In this document: one piece after another, positions 37,016 through 45,718 of the stretch
Position numbering within the stretch: the stretch's first letter is position 1
How the letters are laid out: the number at the start of each line of letters is the position of its first letter
Assembly: GCA_016706405.1 (NCBI GenBank)
Contig: JADJJT010000001.1
Span: 871,501 to 935,500 of the forward strand
Direction: 5' to 3'
Length of the DNA stretch: 64,000 nt
Origin: Sphingobacteriales bacterium
GTDB taxonomy: Bacteria > Bacteroidota > Bacteroidia > Chitinophagales > UBA2359
Position numbers and translations under genes: made by a program
Notes under the pieces: model-generated
Told to the model about the DNA's origin: nothing
What the model saw: the letters and a program-made list of their open reading frames with translations, nothing else
Databases searched by the model: none

Positions 37016-37062
37016 AAATCCGCACAATGAATATTGTTAAAAATAATTTGTTGTGCGGATTT
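37016..37062 (+). terminator. Terminator hairpin after the thioredoxin-fold/SPOR-like gene
   Basis: A perfect 12-bp stem, AAATCCGCACAA at 37016-37027 with TTGTGCGGATTT at 37051-37062, encloses a 23-base AT-rich loop. A short T-rich stretch follows. Confidence 0.7.
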
Positions 37063-37149
37063 GACTTTTAAATAAAAGCCCCAAGAGCCCCTAATGAGTG
37101 AATTTAATTTCTCCGGATGAGTTTTGGCTTCAGTTATGGCTTTTCTACC

Positions 37150-37169
37150 TAAAATGACGAATCATTTTA
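37150..37169 (+). promoter_or_regulatory. Palindrome just upstream of the M1/T9SS gene
   Basis: TAAAATGA at 37150-37157 and TCATTTTA at 37162-37169 form a perfect 8-bp inverted repeat with a four-base centre, 16 bases before the GTG start. It could be an operator or a leader hairpin that includes the ribosome entry region. This is pattern only; no regulator is known. Confidence 0.35.
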
Positions 37170-37185
37170 TTAAAAAATATTAATT

Positions 37186-39276
37186 GTGGCAGCTTATAAT
37201 ATTAAAAGTATAACAATCTTTTTGTTTTGCCTTTTGGGGTGTGCAGCATCGGTTAGTTACGCACAAACCGTTTCTAACCCCCCTGCGCCAAATACTGCCC
37301 CCAATTCCAATTTTACCTGCCGGCATCTGCAGCACTATGTACAAACGAGTAAAATTGAGCAAGATAAACAACAACAGCAGCAGCAAAAAACTGTTGGTTA
37401 CGATGTGTTTTATTGGACATTAAATTTACAGATAAATCCCAATGTGCGTTATATTTCCGGATATATTGCCACCCATTTTACGGTAACGGCAGTATCCGGA
37501 TTAGATACTTTAATACTCGATTGCTCTAATGCTTTGCATATTGATTCGGTGCAATATCAAAATCAAAATATTGCCTTCGACCAGCCCGACTCGGTTACAT
37601 TACGCCTGTTTTTTGCCAAAACCCTGCCACAAAAATCGCAGCAAGTTGTTACAATTTATTACGCGGGCACCCCTTTAGAGGGGCAGGGCTTTAGGTCGTT
37701 TGTGCAAGAAGAACACAAAGGCATTCCTATTATTTGGACCCTGTCTGAGCCGTATGGCGCGCGCGACTGGTGGCCTACCAAACAAGCCCTTAACGACAAA
37801 GCCGACTCGATAGACCTTTATGTTACCGCGCCAGCAACCTACCGCGTGGCGGGCAACGGTCTGCTACATGCCGAAACCTATTTGTACAATAATAATGCAC
37901 TGCTAAAAACCACGCACTGGAAACACAAATACCCAATAGCTGCTTATTTGGTGGCATTTGCCATAACTAACTATACCTGGTTTGAAACGCCTGTTTTACT
38001 GCCAAACGGCGATACCTTGCCTGTGCTGCACTACGTTTACCCCGAATATTTACAAGATGCCCTAGTTGATGCCCAAGCTACAACTCCTTTAATGCAACTG
38101 TATTGCAATTTATTTGAAAACTACCCCTTTGCCAACGAAAAATACGGCCATGCACAGTTTAATTGGGGCGGCGGTATGGAGCACCAAACGATGAGTTTTA
38201 TGACAAACCTTAATTTTGAACTTACCGCCCACGAACTGGCGCATCAGTGGTTTGGAAACAAAATTACTTGTGGCTCGTGGCCCGAAATTTGGCTTAACGA
38301 GGGGTTCGCAACTTTTTTAACCGGACTTAGCTATGAGCATCTCTTTGATGGCTATTGGTGGCCTGTTTGGAAAAACAATCAGGTAAAAGGGGTGCTTAAA
38401 GAGCCTGCCGGCTCGGTGTGGGCAACCGATACCCTCGATTTAAACCGACTTTTTAATGGCCGTTTAACTTATACAAAAGGCGGTATGCTGTTGCACAGTT
38501 TGCGCTGGCATATTGGCGATGAGGCACTGTTTACCGCCATCAAAAATTATTTAGCCGACCCAAACCTAGCTTATGGCTATGGCTCAACGGCAGCTTTTCA
38601 AAGCCATGCCGAGGCGGCCTGTGGGTGCTCGCTGGGGGCTTATTTTGACGACTGGTTTTGGGGGCGCGGCTACCCCATTTACACCGCTAACTGGTTTACA
38701 GCTGTCAATAACGATACGACCGTTATTTTGCAGTTATGGCAAACGCCCTCAGATACTACAATGGGCTTTTTTGAAGGCGACGTGCCGGTGGTTTTTAAAA
38801 ATGGCGACCAAAAAAAATCTTTTCGATTACCTTTTGCTTACTCGGGGCAAAAATTTACCTTAACTATGCCATTTAAACCCGATACTGCCGCTTTTGACCC
38901 CGACTTGTGGTTAGCCGCCGAATGGAAATTGGCCGATTTAAGTGGATTTAACCCCAAACCATTTCCGGATAAATTAGCTTCATCAACCGCACATCTGCTA
39001 ATAGATGACCAAGACTCCTATGAGGCAACCCTCGTTTTTCCGGAGGAATGGAATATAACCCAAGCAGCCTATCAAACTTGGATGCAAAAGAAAAAACTAC
39101 AAATTTTTAACGCATTAGGGCAACCAGTTTTGTTTGAAATTACGGCGGAAGAAGACCAAAAAATAACAATTCGCTTGCCGAAAAATCAATTGCCGGGGAT
39201 TTATTTTATCCGGATAGCAGCTTTAAACCTTCCGTATCCTAAACAAGCACAGGTATTGCCTTGGGTACTGCGGTAA
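37186..39276 (+). CDS. Secreted M1 family metallopeptidase with T9SS type A-like tail
   Basis: A 696-residue zinc peptidase exported by Sec (signal peptide SITIFLFCLLGCAASVSYA). It has the N-terminal saddle domain, then GGGMEHQTMSFM near residue 329 in place of GAMEN, HELAHQWFG near 349 (HExxH), and NEGFATF near 371 supplying the third zinc ligand. The last 90 residues (LQIFNALGQPVLFEI, LPGIYFIRIAAL) look like a T9SS type A sorting domain, so it is likely displayed on the cell surface or released. The start is GTG at 37186; the ATG at 37154 upstream meets a stop after nine codons. It differs clearly from the lipoprotein M1 enzyme at 20421: shorter, no HEAT part and a different anchor. The pair may act on peptides on different sides of the outer membrane. 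Confidence 0.9.
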   Translation: MAAYNIKSITIFLFCLLGCAASVSYAQTVSNPPAPNTAPNSNFTCRHLQHYVQTSKIEQDKQQQQQQKTVGYDVFYWTLNLQINPNVRYISGYIATHFTVTAVSGLDTLILDCSNALHIDSVQYQNQNIAFDQPDSVTLRLFFAKTLPQKSQQVVTIYYAGTPLEGQGFRSFVQEEHKGIPIIWTLSEPYGARDWWPTKQALNDKADSIDLYVTAPATYRVAGNGLLHAETYLYNNNALLKTTHWKHKYPIAAYLVAFAITNYTWFETPVLLPNGDTLPVLHYVYPEYLQDALVDAQATTPLMQLYCNLFENYPFANEKYGHAQFNWGGGMEHQTMSFMTNLNFELTAHELAHQWFGNKITCGSWPEIWLNEGFATFLTGLSYEHLFDGYWWPVWKNNQVKGVLKEPAGSVWATDTLDLNRLFNGRLTYTKGGMLLHSLRWHIGDEALFTAIKNYLADPNLAYGYGSTAAFQSHAEAACGCSLGAYFDDWFWGRGYPIYTANWFTAVNNDTTVILQLWQTPSDTTMGFFEGDVPVVFKNGDQKKSFRLPFAYSGQKFTLTMPFKPDTAAFDPDLWLAAEWKLADLSGFNPKPFPDKLASSTAHLLIDDQDSYEATLVFPEEWNITQAAYQTWMQKKKLQIFNALGQPVLFEITAEEDQKITIRLPKNQLPGIYFIRIAALNLPYPKQAQVLPWVLR

Positions 39277-39314
39277 ACTTGTAACGGAGATAGTACGGCG
39301 CTGCTATAATTTGC

Positions 39315-39346
39315 ATTGAACAACTGCACAAAATGCCGTATCTTTG
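39315..39346 (+). promoter_or_regulatory. Promoter of the OmpH-like gene
   Basis: ATTG at 39315-39318, a 20-base gap, and TATCTTTG at 39339-39346. It overlaps the in-frame TTG at 39344 and fixes the ATG at 39374 as the real start. Confidence 0.7.
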
Positions 39347-39373
39347 CCCTTTACTTTTTACGATAAAAATACT

Positions 39374-39994
39374 ATGAAAAATAACACGCTTAAACTAATA
39401 GCTTTATTGTTTGTACTGGCTGTTTACTGCTTTGCCCCTGCTTGTAAACAAACAGCCGAGAAACCCAATGCCAAGGCCGATACAACCGCAGTTGCCAATA
39501 CTACCGATACAGCCTCGGCAACCACAAATTTGGCTGCTGCCCCTAACGCCGCCGGCCATAAATTAGGCTATGTAAACTCGTTGCTACTGCTAAACGATAT
39601 GCCCCAACGCAAAGAGGCCGATAAAAAATTAGAATCATTGGCAAAGGGCAAGGAAAATAAATTTAAAAATTTAATGACAGACTACGAGAAAAAAATGCGC
39701 GATTTACAAGAAAAAGCTGCAAGCCTGACACCCATAGAGCAAGAGGCACGAGCAAAAGAATTGACCGACTTAGAAGAAAAATTGCAAAAAATGCAAATGT
39801 CGGGGCAAGATGAATTACAAGCCGAAAAAGATAAACTGTACGCTCCTATACTGGCACTTGCCGACTCGGTTATTAAACAAATTGGCAAAGAAGGTGGTTA
39901 TACTTTTATTTTTGATGCCCCCTCGTTATTGTATGCCGACTCGCTGCACACCGACCTTACGCCTTTGGTAAAACAGCGATTAGGTATTAAGTAG
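39374..39994 (+). CDS. OmpH/Skp-family periplasmic chaperone, probable lipoprotein
   Basis: A 206-residue envelope protein. The signal sequence IALLFVLAVYCFAPAC ends in a Cys that could be lipidated, and a Thr/Ala-rich linker (KADTTAVANTTDTASATT) follows. From about residue 65 the OmpH/Skp pattern appears: KLGYVNSLLLLNDMPQRKEADKKLESLAKGKENKF starts the strand and first long helix, then a coiled coil through YEKKMRDLQEKAASLTPIEQEARAKELTDLEEKLQKMQMSGQDEL, then a C-terminal strand with YTFIFDAPSLLY. Skp-like trimers carry unfolded outer-membrane proteins through the periplasm. A lipid-anchored version would stay attached to a membrane. The start is the ATG at 39374, 27 bases after a good promoter. 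Confidence 0.87.
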   Translation: MKNNTLKLIALLFVLAVYCFAPACKQTAEKPNAKADTTAVANTTDTASATTNLAAAPNAAGHKLGYVNSLLLLNDMPQRKEADKKLESLAKGKENKFKNLMTDYEKKMRDLQEKAASLTPIEQEARAKELTDLEEKLQKMQMSGQDELQAEKDKLYAPILALADSVIKQIGKEGGYTFIFDAPSLLYADSLHTDLTPLVKQRLGIK

Positions 39995-40176
39995 TTTTGG
40001 CTTATTTATTTGCCTTATGAATGATAGTTGAAGAACCACCAATTTGTTTTGAATCCGGATGGTGTTTTTATCCGGAGATAAATAAATAAGTTTTTTTGCA
40101 GCTACTTTACCTCCCAACAACTCCTCAATCATGCTATTTGGAAATCCTATTTGTCTATTGTATTAAAAAAATAAAA

Positions 40177-41208
40177 ATGTCGGCACAAATTTTTGAACAA
40201 GCCAACCAATTACAACAAGCCATTAACAATTACGCCATCACTACGCTTGATGAATTAGAACAGTTTAGAATTAAATTTATTGGCACAAAAGGCGAGGTTA
40301 AAACTTTAATGGGGCAAATGAAAGAAATTGCCGCCGAACAACGGCGCGAGTTTGGCCAATTAGTAAATGAGGTAAAAAACAATGCCGAAACCAAGTGGCA
40401 ACAACACAAAGAACTGCTTGAGCAGCAGGCTAATTTTACCACCAAAGCTCCCGATTTAACGCTTCCGGTAAATAGGCCTAACGAAGGCAGCAGGCATCCG
40501 ATAGCTTTGTTTATGGACAAAGTGATTCAAATTTTTAACCGGATGGGATTTGTTGTAGCCGACGGCCCCGAAATTGAAGACGACTGGCATAATTTTACCG
40601 CCATGAATACGCCCGAGGACCACCCCTCGCGCGATATGCAAGACACGTTTTATATTGATGTAGAAACTCAACCTAATATATTATTGCGCACCCATACTTC
40701 GCCCATACAGGCGCGGGTAATGCTGAGCCAAAAACCACCTATCCGGATAATTGCCCCTGGGCGTGTTTATCGAAACGAAACCATTTCGGCAAGGTCGCAT
40801 TGCCAGTTTCATCAGTTGGAAGGTTTGTATATTGCCGAAAACGTATCGTTTGCCGATATGAAATATACACTCACTCATTTTGTGTACGATATGTTTGGCA
40901 GCAATACTAAAATACGGCTTAGGCCCTCGTTTTTTCCGTTTACCGAGCCAAGCGCCGAAATGGATATTAGCTGTTTTATTTGTGATGCCAAAGGCTGCCC
41001 GGTGTGTAAATATACCGGGTGGGTCGAAATTTTAGGCTGCGGAATGGTTGACCCCCAAGTATTGCAAAATTGTAAAATTGACCCCGAAGTGTATAGCGGG
41101 TTTGCCTGGGGTATGGGTATTGAGCGCACTTGTATGCAATATTATGGCATTAACGATATAAGATTGATGTTTGAAAACGATGTGCGTTTTTTACAACAAT
41201 TTGCCTAA
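40177..41208 (+). CDS. pheS: Phenylalanine--tRNA ligase alpha subunit
   Basis: A 343-residue catalytic subunit that charges tRNA-Phe together with PheT, which is not in this window. The N-terminal coiled-coil arm (residues 1-85: LEQFRIKFIGTKGEVKTLMGQMKEI) binds tRNA. The class II core begins with GSRHPIALFMDKVIQIFNRMGF. Motif 2 is GRVYRNETISARSHCQFHQLEGL, and the later part shows FFPFTEPSAEMDISC and GFAWGMGIERTCMQYYGINDIR (motif 3). CFICDAKGCPVCKYTGW is a Cys-rich insert that may bind zinc, seen in some PheS proteins. The ATG at 40177 is chosen; an in-frame TTG at 40096 adds 27 residues that do not fit the family. It converges with the MscS-like gene. Confidence 0.96.
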   Translation: MSAQIFEQANQLQQAINNYAITTLDELEQFRIKFIGTKGEVKTLMGQMKEIAAEQRREFGQLVNEVKNNAETKWQQHKELLEQQANFTTKAPDLTLPVNRPNEGSRHPIALFMDKVIQIFNRMGFVVADGPEIEDDWHNFTAMNTPEDHPSRDMQDTFYIDVETQPNILLRTHTSPIQARVMLSQKPPIRIIAPGRVYRNETISARSHCQFHQLEGLYIAENVSFADMKYTLTHFVYDMFGSNTKIRLRPSFFPFTEPSAEMDISCFICDAKGCPVCKYTGWVEILGCGMVDPQVLQNCKIDPEVYSGFAWGMGIERTCMQYYGINDIRLMFENDVRFLQQFA

Positions 41209-41272
41209 TGTAGGGCTAATACAATAAAACAAATTGGGTGCCACTAAAGTAATCAGCGTTACGGTACAATAT

Positions 41273-42118
41273 TTATTCGGTTGCTGCTTCCTCAATGATA
41301 TGAATACAATTTACCATTAGTTCGCGGGTAGGCAGCACTACTTGCCCAGTGTCGGTATCGAGGGTAATATAAACACCATCAATAGATACAATTCGGCCCC
41401 GCAAATGGTTAATTTCTATTAGCTGCCCTGTTTTAAATGTTTTACGCCCAAAATACGAGGCTAATATGTTTGTAAGTGCCTCGCGCGAGGCTAAACCATA
41501 AGAAATTGCGCCTGCAACTAATACGGCACCAATAATTAAAGACAGGTTTTGGGTTATTAACGAAGTATCAATACCTACCTGATTTAAGGCTGTTATAGTA
41601 ACCATTACCATTAAAAAGTAGTAAACGAGGCTTCCCATTAAACGCCCTTGGCTAATTCCTAACGAACCTGTTGCAGCCCAAAGTATATTGCGAATAAAAC
41701 CTACTATAGCCATACCAACAAAGAACAAAATTAACCCACTAAATAGTTTTGGCAAAAGATTAATTAACTGCGTTAGTTGTTCAGATATAACTTTAAGACC
41801 AATATAGTCTGTTACTGAAACAACAAAAAGCATCATAATTATCCAATAAACAGTTTTGCTTATTAATTGTGAGGCGGTGAGTTTAGATTCGGCTTTTTCG
41901 AGCATTTTAACAACGCCAACGCGGTTGGCAAATGCGTCGAAATTGACTTTTACTAATAGTTTGTTTACAACATACGATAAAGACCGGGCAATGAGCCAAC
42001 CTACTAAAAATAAAAGTAAGGCGCTAAAAAAAATTTGAGCACCTGATACTAATTTGGGAATTAATGACTCAATGGCATTTAAAAAAGTAGTTTTTATAGA
42101 ATTGAACTGGTCATTCAT
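41273..42118 (-). CDS. MscS-like mechanosensitive channel
   Basis: A 281-residue membrane protein that probably opens under membrane tension to release solutes. Hydrophobic segments lie near residues 27-50, 87-108, 118-142, 160-180 and 190-212. The region around residues 20-60 and 110-150 resembles the repeated TM-helix of CmpX-type channels. The MscS core is YGLASREALTNILASYFGRKTFKTGQLIEI followed by the beta domain GRIVSIDGVYITLDTDTGQVVLPTRELM. The cytoplasmic alpha/beta domain is absent, so it is a short form. It follows the ECF sigma factor and a small Asn-rich protein on the same strand, with modest gaps. Confidence 0.88.
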   Translation of the reverse strand: MNDQFNSIKTTFLNAIESLIPKLVSGAQIFFSALLLFLVGWLIARSLSYVVNKLLVKVNFDAFANRVGVVKMLEKAESKLTASQLISKTVYWIIMMLFVVSVTDYIGLKVISEQLTQLINLLPKLFSGLILFFVGMAIVGFIRNILWAATGSLGISQGRLMGSLVYYFLMVMVTITALNQVGIDTSLITQNLSLIIGAVLVAGAISYGLASREALTNILASYFGRKTFKTGQLIEINHLRGRIVSIDGVYITLDTDTGQVVLPTRELMVNCIHIIEEAATE

Positions 42119-42228
42119 ATTGTATTGGTTTTGGGGGTTTTTATGGGTAATGACTGATTAAAGGGTTATTTATTAGGAACACATAAATATAATTATTTAT
42201 AAATTGTAAAAGGATAAAAAACAAGGTC

Positions 42229-42480
42229 TTATTTTGGTTCTTCATCCGGATTTATATTAGCATTGTTATTGCCATTATTATTGTTTCCATTCCTATTAAA
42301 AACATGGTTGTAAAACTCTGCCTTCACCTCTGCCTGTGTTATGGTAAACAAGTCGGCAATTTGCAAAGCACAACGAATTAGCTCAACCGTTTCGAGCACA
42401 CTTTTTTTGTGGCTCTCGGGTAGCTCACCATCCGGTATTATATCTTTAAAAGGATTGTTGTGTATAGGCGGAATTTGCAT
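42229..42480 (-). CDS. Small soluble protein with Asn-rich tail
   Basis: An 83-residue protein that I do not recognise. Residues 1-62 are predicted mostly helical (SHKKSVLETVELIRCALQIADLFTITQAEVKAEFYNHVF). Residues 63-83 are a disordered tail (NRNGNNNNGNNNANINPDEEPK) rich in Asn. It lies on the same strand as, and about 100 bases after, the ECF sigma factor gene. It is therefore a candidate partner or regulator of that sigma factor, but it shows no anti-sigma motif and no membrane segment. Its codon use and good ATG support a real gene. Confidence 0.62.
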   Translation of the reverse strand: MQIPPIHNNPFKDIIPDGELPESHKKSVLETVELIRCALQIADLFTITQAEVKAEFYNHVFNRNGNNNNGNNNANINPDEEPK

Positions 42481-42584
42481 AAACTAACTATTACATGTAG
42501 CGTAAATGAGTTTGAGGTATTTAATGAGTACAGAGAAGTTTTCAATAATTTATCTTTACAATGTTTGTAAAATGAGTAGAAGAG

Positions 42585-43193
42585 TTAATATGGTTTGCGC
42601 ATTTTTTTCAATCGGTCGCGTGCGCGCTTTAAGCGCATTTTCACCGTACTTGGGCTAATGCCTAATATGTCTTTTATGTCTTCAATGCTTAAATCATCTT
42701 GATATTTCATGAGGAGCAAAGCGCGGTCTTCTTTGGTAAGTTCGTGAATCAGTATTTTTAGCTGTGCCACCTCAAATTCAAAAATTTCTATCTCCGCTGC
42801 GGTATCCTCTTCTATTTGGTCTAAAACTATTTCGCCCTCTTCGTTTTCAATTTGTACTTTTTGTATTTTCTTTTTCTGACGTATAAAGTCAATGCAATGA
42901 TTATAGGTAATTGAATAAATCCAGGTCGAGAAAGAAGAGTTTCCGGCAAATCCGGAGATATTTACAAATGCTTTTACCATTATTTCATGCGAAAGATCTT
43001 CTGCATCTGCTTCTATGCGTACCATTGAAATACATTTTCGATATACTTTGTTAGCATACCGGTCATACAATTCGCCAAACAAGCTGCTATCTCCCTTCTC
43101 AATTATGTATTGTATAATCGCTTTGTCGGTCCAATGCTTTGCTTGTGAAAGTATAGTTGGAGGCTTTTTATTTTTACTTTTTTTAGCTAGCAC
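42585..43193 (-). CDS. ECF-type RNA polymerase sigma factor
   Basis: A 202-residue sigma-70 family protein of the extracytoplasmic-function group. Region 2 is GELYDRYANKVYRKCISMVRIEADAEDLSHEIMVKAF with FSTWIYSITYNHCIDFIRQKKK, the part that binds the -10 element and core polymerase. A long acidic linker (ENEEGEIVLDQIEEDTAAEIEIFEFE) follows. Region 4 is LTKEDRALLLMKYQDDLSIEDIKDILGISPSTVKMRLKRARDRLKK, a helix-turn-helix for the -35 side. No anti-sigma gene with a membrane segment is adjacent; a small Asn-rich protein follows instead. A TAAATTTG box lies about 140 bases upstream. The regulon is unknown. Confidence 0.93.
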   Translation of the reverse strand: MLAKKSKNKKPPTILSQAKHWTDKAIIQYIIEKGDSSLFGELYDRYANKVYRKCISMVRIEADAEDLSHEIMVKAFVNISGFAGNSSFSTWIYSITYNHCIDFIRQKKKIQKVQIENEEGEIVLDQIEEDTAAEIEIFEFEVAQLKILIHELTKEDRALLLMKYQDDLSIEDIKDILGISPSTVKMRLKRARDRLKKMRKPY

Positions 43194-43334
43194 TTTGAAT
43201 GTATTTTTTTAGACGCATTTTTTTATTAGTGTAACCGGATTAAATGATTTTGCCGGAATTAACTTTTTTAATATTGTTTTTTGGCGCAATAATTTCTTCT
43301 GTATAATTTAGAATAGAACCGTTTAACAATCGTG

Positions 43335-43342
43335 CAAATTTA
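43335..43342 (-). promoter_or_regulatory. -7 box of the sigma factor gene
   Basis: TAAATTTG on the minus strand fits TAnnTTTG, about 140 bases before the sigma factor ATG. No clear -33 element. Confidence 0.4.
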
Positions 43343-43456
43343 GCATATTAATAGGTAGGCAAGTACTTTTTTTAGAATATAGTAGTTTATTAAGTTTTTT
43401 ACTTGTAAATATTAGCCTGCCAAGCTAATTCAGTGCAAAAAATTAAAGCAAGAGCC

Positions 43457-45025
43457 TTACATTTTTATTTCGTCATTTCGGTTGACATCGGTAAAAAAGC
43501 GGTATTCATTTAAAAAGTAGTTTTCGTCGGCGTATATTTTTACCCATTTTTTATGCCGTACAAACCATTTTTGCTGTAACGACGGAATTCCTTTTTTTAG
43601 GTAAGCTGCTACAAAAGGATGCACCCATAAATGCAAATTATTATAGTCTAACTCGGTAAAAAGATAGGAAAGGTTGTCTTCAATTTCGTCAATTAACAAC
43701 AAGGTTGCTTTAACTTTTCCGGCACCTTTGCAGGTTGGGCAGGTTTCTAAAACATTATTTAATTTAAGCATTGGCCGCGCACGTTGGCGGGTCATTTGCA
43801 TAAGGCCAAGTTTAGTTAGGGGTAAAATTTGGTGTTTAGCGCGGTCGTTTTGCAATTCATCTTTCATGCGCCTATACACCATTTCGCGGTTTTCGCTTTG
43901 TTTTAAATCAATAAAATCGATAACAATAATGCCGCCCAGGTCGCGCAGGCGCAATTGCCGGGCTATTTCGCTGGCAGCCTCTAAATTTACGGTAAGGGCA
44001 TGAATTTCGGCATCAATATTTGGATTTATTTTTTGACCGCTGTTTACGTCAATTACGTGCATAGCTTCGGTATGTTCAACCACAATATGAGCGCCGCTGT
44101 TTAAGTTTACGGTTTTGCCAAACAACGATTTTATTTGTTTAGTTACCTTGTAGTGGTCAAAAATAGTGGCGTAGTTATTGTTGTGCAGTAAAACCGATTT
44201 TTCGAGTTCGGGATGTTTAAGGGCGAAATTATTTTTAAGGTCGTGGTATAAATTAGGGTCATCAACTATAATTTTGTCGAAGGTTTCGTTTAGTAAATCG
44301 CCTAATAATCCGGCCGTTTTGTTTGTTTCCTGCAATACTTTTACCGGGGCCATTCCGTTGTTTTGACCAATGCTTTCTACAATTTTGCGCCAGCGAGCCA
44401 TTAACACCTCAATTTCTTGATGAAGTTCATTTGCTTTACGACCTTCGGCGGCAGTGCGAACAATTACACCAAAATTTGTTGGTTTTATACCTTCAACAAT
44501 CCGGGAAAGTCGTTTGCGCTCTTCATTTTCTTGTATTTTACGCGATACCGATACAATTTTTGAGAAAGGAGTTAATACCATATAACGCCCCGGAAGTGTA
44601 ATTTCGCAACTCAGCCGCGGGCCTTTCGAGCCGTATGCCTCTTTGTCAATTTGTACTAAAAGCAGGTCGCGTTTGCTAAGTACATCGGCAATATTTCCAT
44701 CTTTGTCTATGTCGGGTTGAAGCTCAAAATTTTGCAATAAATGGGTGCGGTATGTTTTTGCAACCACACCTTTAACAAACTGCATCCACGAGCGAATTTG
44801 AGGGCTAAGGTCGGTGTAATGTAAAAACGCCTCTTTTTCTGAGCCAATATCTACAAATGCGGCTTTTAGGGCGGGGGTAGTTTTTAAAACACGACCTAAA
44901 AAAATATCGCCTAATCCAAATTGTTGGGTAGGCTGTTGGTGGTGTAGTTCAACTAATTGGTGGTCTTCAAGTAGGGCAATTTCGGCCCCGCCCATAGTAT
45001 TTTTAATAATAAGTTCGCGCAACAC
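43457..45025 (-). CDS. rng: Ribonuclease G/E family endoribonuclease
   Basis: A protein of about 522 residues that cleaves rRNA precursors and mRNA at AU-rich single-stranded sites. The start is taken at the GTG at 45025, giving LRELIIKNTMGGAEIALLEDHQLVELHHQ, which lines up with the usual family N terminus; a TTG at 45091 would add 22 extra residues. An S1 domain is present (GDIFLGRVLKTTPALKAAFVDIGSEKEAFLHYTDL). Catalytic and metal residues lie in LGGIIVIDFIDLKQSENR, with DRAKHQILPLTKLGLMQMTRQRARP after it. The zinc-link motif CPTCKGAGKV joins dimers. It lacks the long C-terminal scaffold of enterobacterial RNase E, so the RNase G name fits better. The TPR and small basic protein genes lie just upstream on the same strand. 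Confidence 0.92.
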   Translation of the reverse strand: MLRELIIKNTMGGAEIALLEDHQLVELHHQQPTQQFGLGDIFLGRVLKTTPALKAAFVDIGSEKEAFLHYTDLSPQIRSWMQFVKGVVAKTYRTHLLQNFELQPDIDKDGNIADVLSKRDLLLVQIDKEAYGSKGPRLSCEITLPGRYMVLTPFSKIVSVSRKIQENEERKRLSRIVEGIKPTNFGVIVRTAAEGRKANELHQEIEVLMARWRKIVESIGQNNGMAPVKVLQETNKTAGLLGDLLNETFDKIIVDDPNLYHDLKNNFALKHPELEKSVLLHNNNYATIFDHYKVTKQIKSLFGKTVNLNSGAHIVVEHTEAMHVIDVNSGQKINPNIDAEIHALTVNLEAASEIARQLRLRDLGGIIVIDFIDLKQSENREMVYRRMKDELQNDRAKHQILPLTKLGLMQMTRQRARPMLKLNNVLETCPTCKGAGKVKATLLLIDEIEDNLSYLFTELDYNNLHLWVHPFVAAYLKKGIPSLQQKWFVRHKKWVKIYADENYFLNEYRFFTDVNRNDEIKM

Positions 45026-45091
45026 AATTAAATAAATTGTACCCGATGGTCTCTTTTGGAGTAAGAGAGGGTAAGGATAGTTTACAAACAA

Positions 45092-45610
45092 TTTCCGGAA
45101 TAAACAAAATTAAGAGCTTGTTTATTGAAAGTGGCAGGCATGTTTTAGCTTAAAAAATGACAAAAAATACCCATTCACCCTAAAAAGCAAATTGTTTTTT
45201 CCGGATGTTAAAAAAATAAATCCCCCAACTTATTTTAATGAACTAACCTAATTAATAATTGATTCAAAACTTATTTAGGTTTTGCATTTAAGTAGGCCGT
45301 ATTTTACAGTTCTATTTATTCGCCTACTGTTTTTCTATTGCCGTTACAAAATATCATTAACCAAAAAGCATTATGTTGATAAAATTATATATTGCTTATA
45401 GATTAAAAAAATATTCGTCTAACCGAAAAAAATCGAAATTGTTTTATCGAACTCATAGCGTAAAAATAATTATATAAGTTATTTTCCGGATGAGAATTAA
45501 TAAAAGCATGTACCGGCCAACCGTTTAACAATACAAAGTAAAGCAAAAAAGCATATTACTCATACGCGTTAAGTGCTAAATGTACGTATTTGGGTTAGGT
45601 CAGTTAGCTG
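45092..45610. other. Intergenic region of about 500 bases
   Basis: AT-rich DNA upstream of rng. No gene is visible on either strand. TAATTTTG on the minus strand (45112-45105) is a likely -7 box for rng. TCCGGA occurs near 45095, 45202 and 45488. Confidence 0.5.
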
Positions 45611-45700
45611 TTATTTCTTTTTGTGACGATTTTTTCTTAGGCGTTTTTTGCGCTTGTGGGTGGCAATTTTATGGCGTTTGCGTTTTTTTCCGCAGGGCAT
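45611..45700 (-). CDS. 29-residue basic protein, AURKAIP1/COX24 family
   Basis: A tiny, very basic protein: MPCGKKRKRHKIATHKRKK followed by RLRKNRHKKK, then stop. Seventeen of its 29 residues are Lys, Arg or His beyond the first few positions. It matches from memory the short AURKAIP1/COX24-domain proteins annotated across Bacteroidota, relatives of mitoribosomal mS38. It is therefore probably a small ribosome-associated protein binding the 30S subunit. The usual third residue in this family is Ser; here it is Cys. It begins 18 bases after the TPR gene on the same strand and is probably cotranscribed with it. It is too short for most gene finders, but the frame is clean and the sequence is too specific to be chance. 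Confidence 0.85.
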   Translation of the reverse strand: MPCGKKRKRHKIATHKRKKRLRKNRHKKK

Positions 45701-45718
45701 AATGTTAATTTATTAAAT

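Noticed and set aside
40008..40091. Inverted repeat CTTATTTATTT / AAATAAATAAG after the OmpH-like gene
   Set aside because: The arms are AT-only and about 60 bases apart, so chance pairing in AT-rich DNA is a sufficient explanation.
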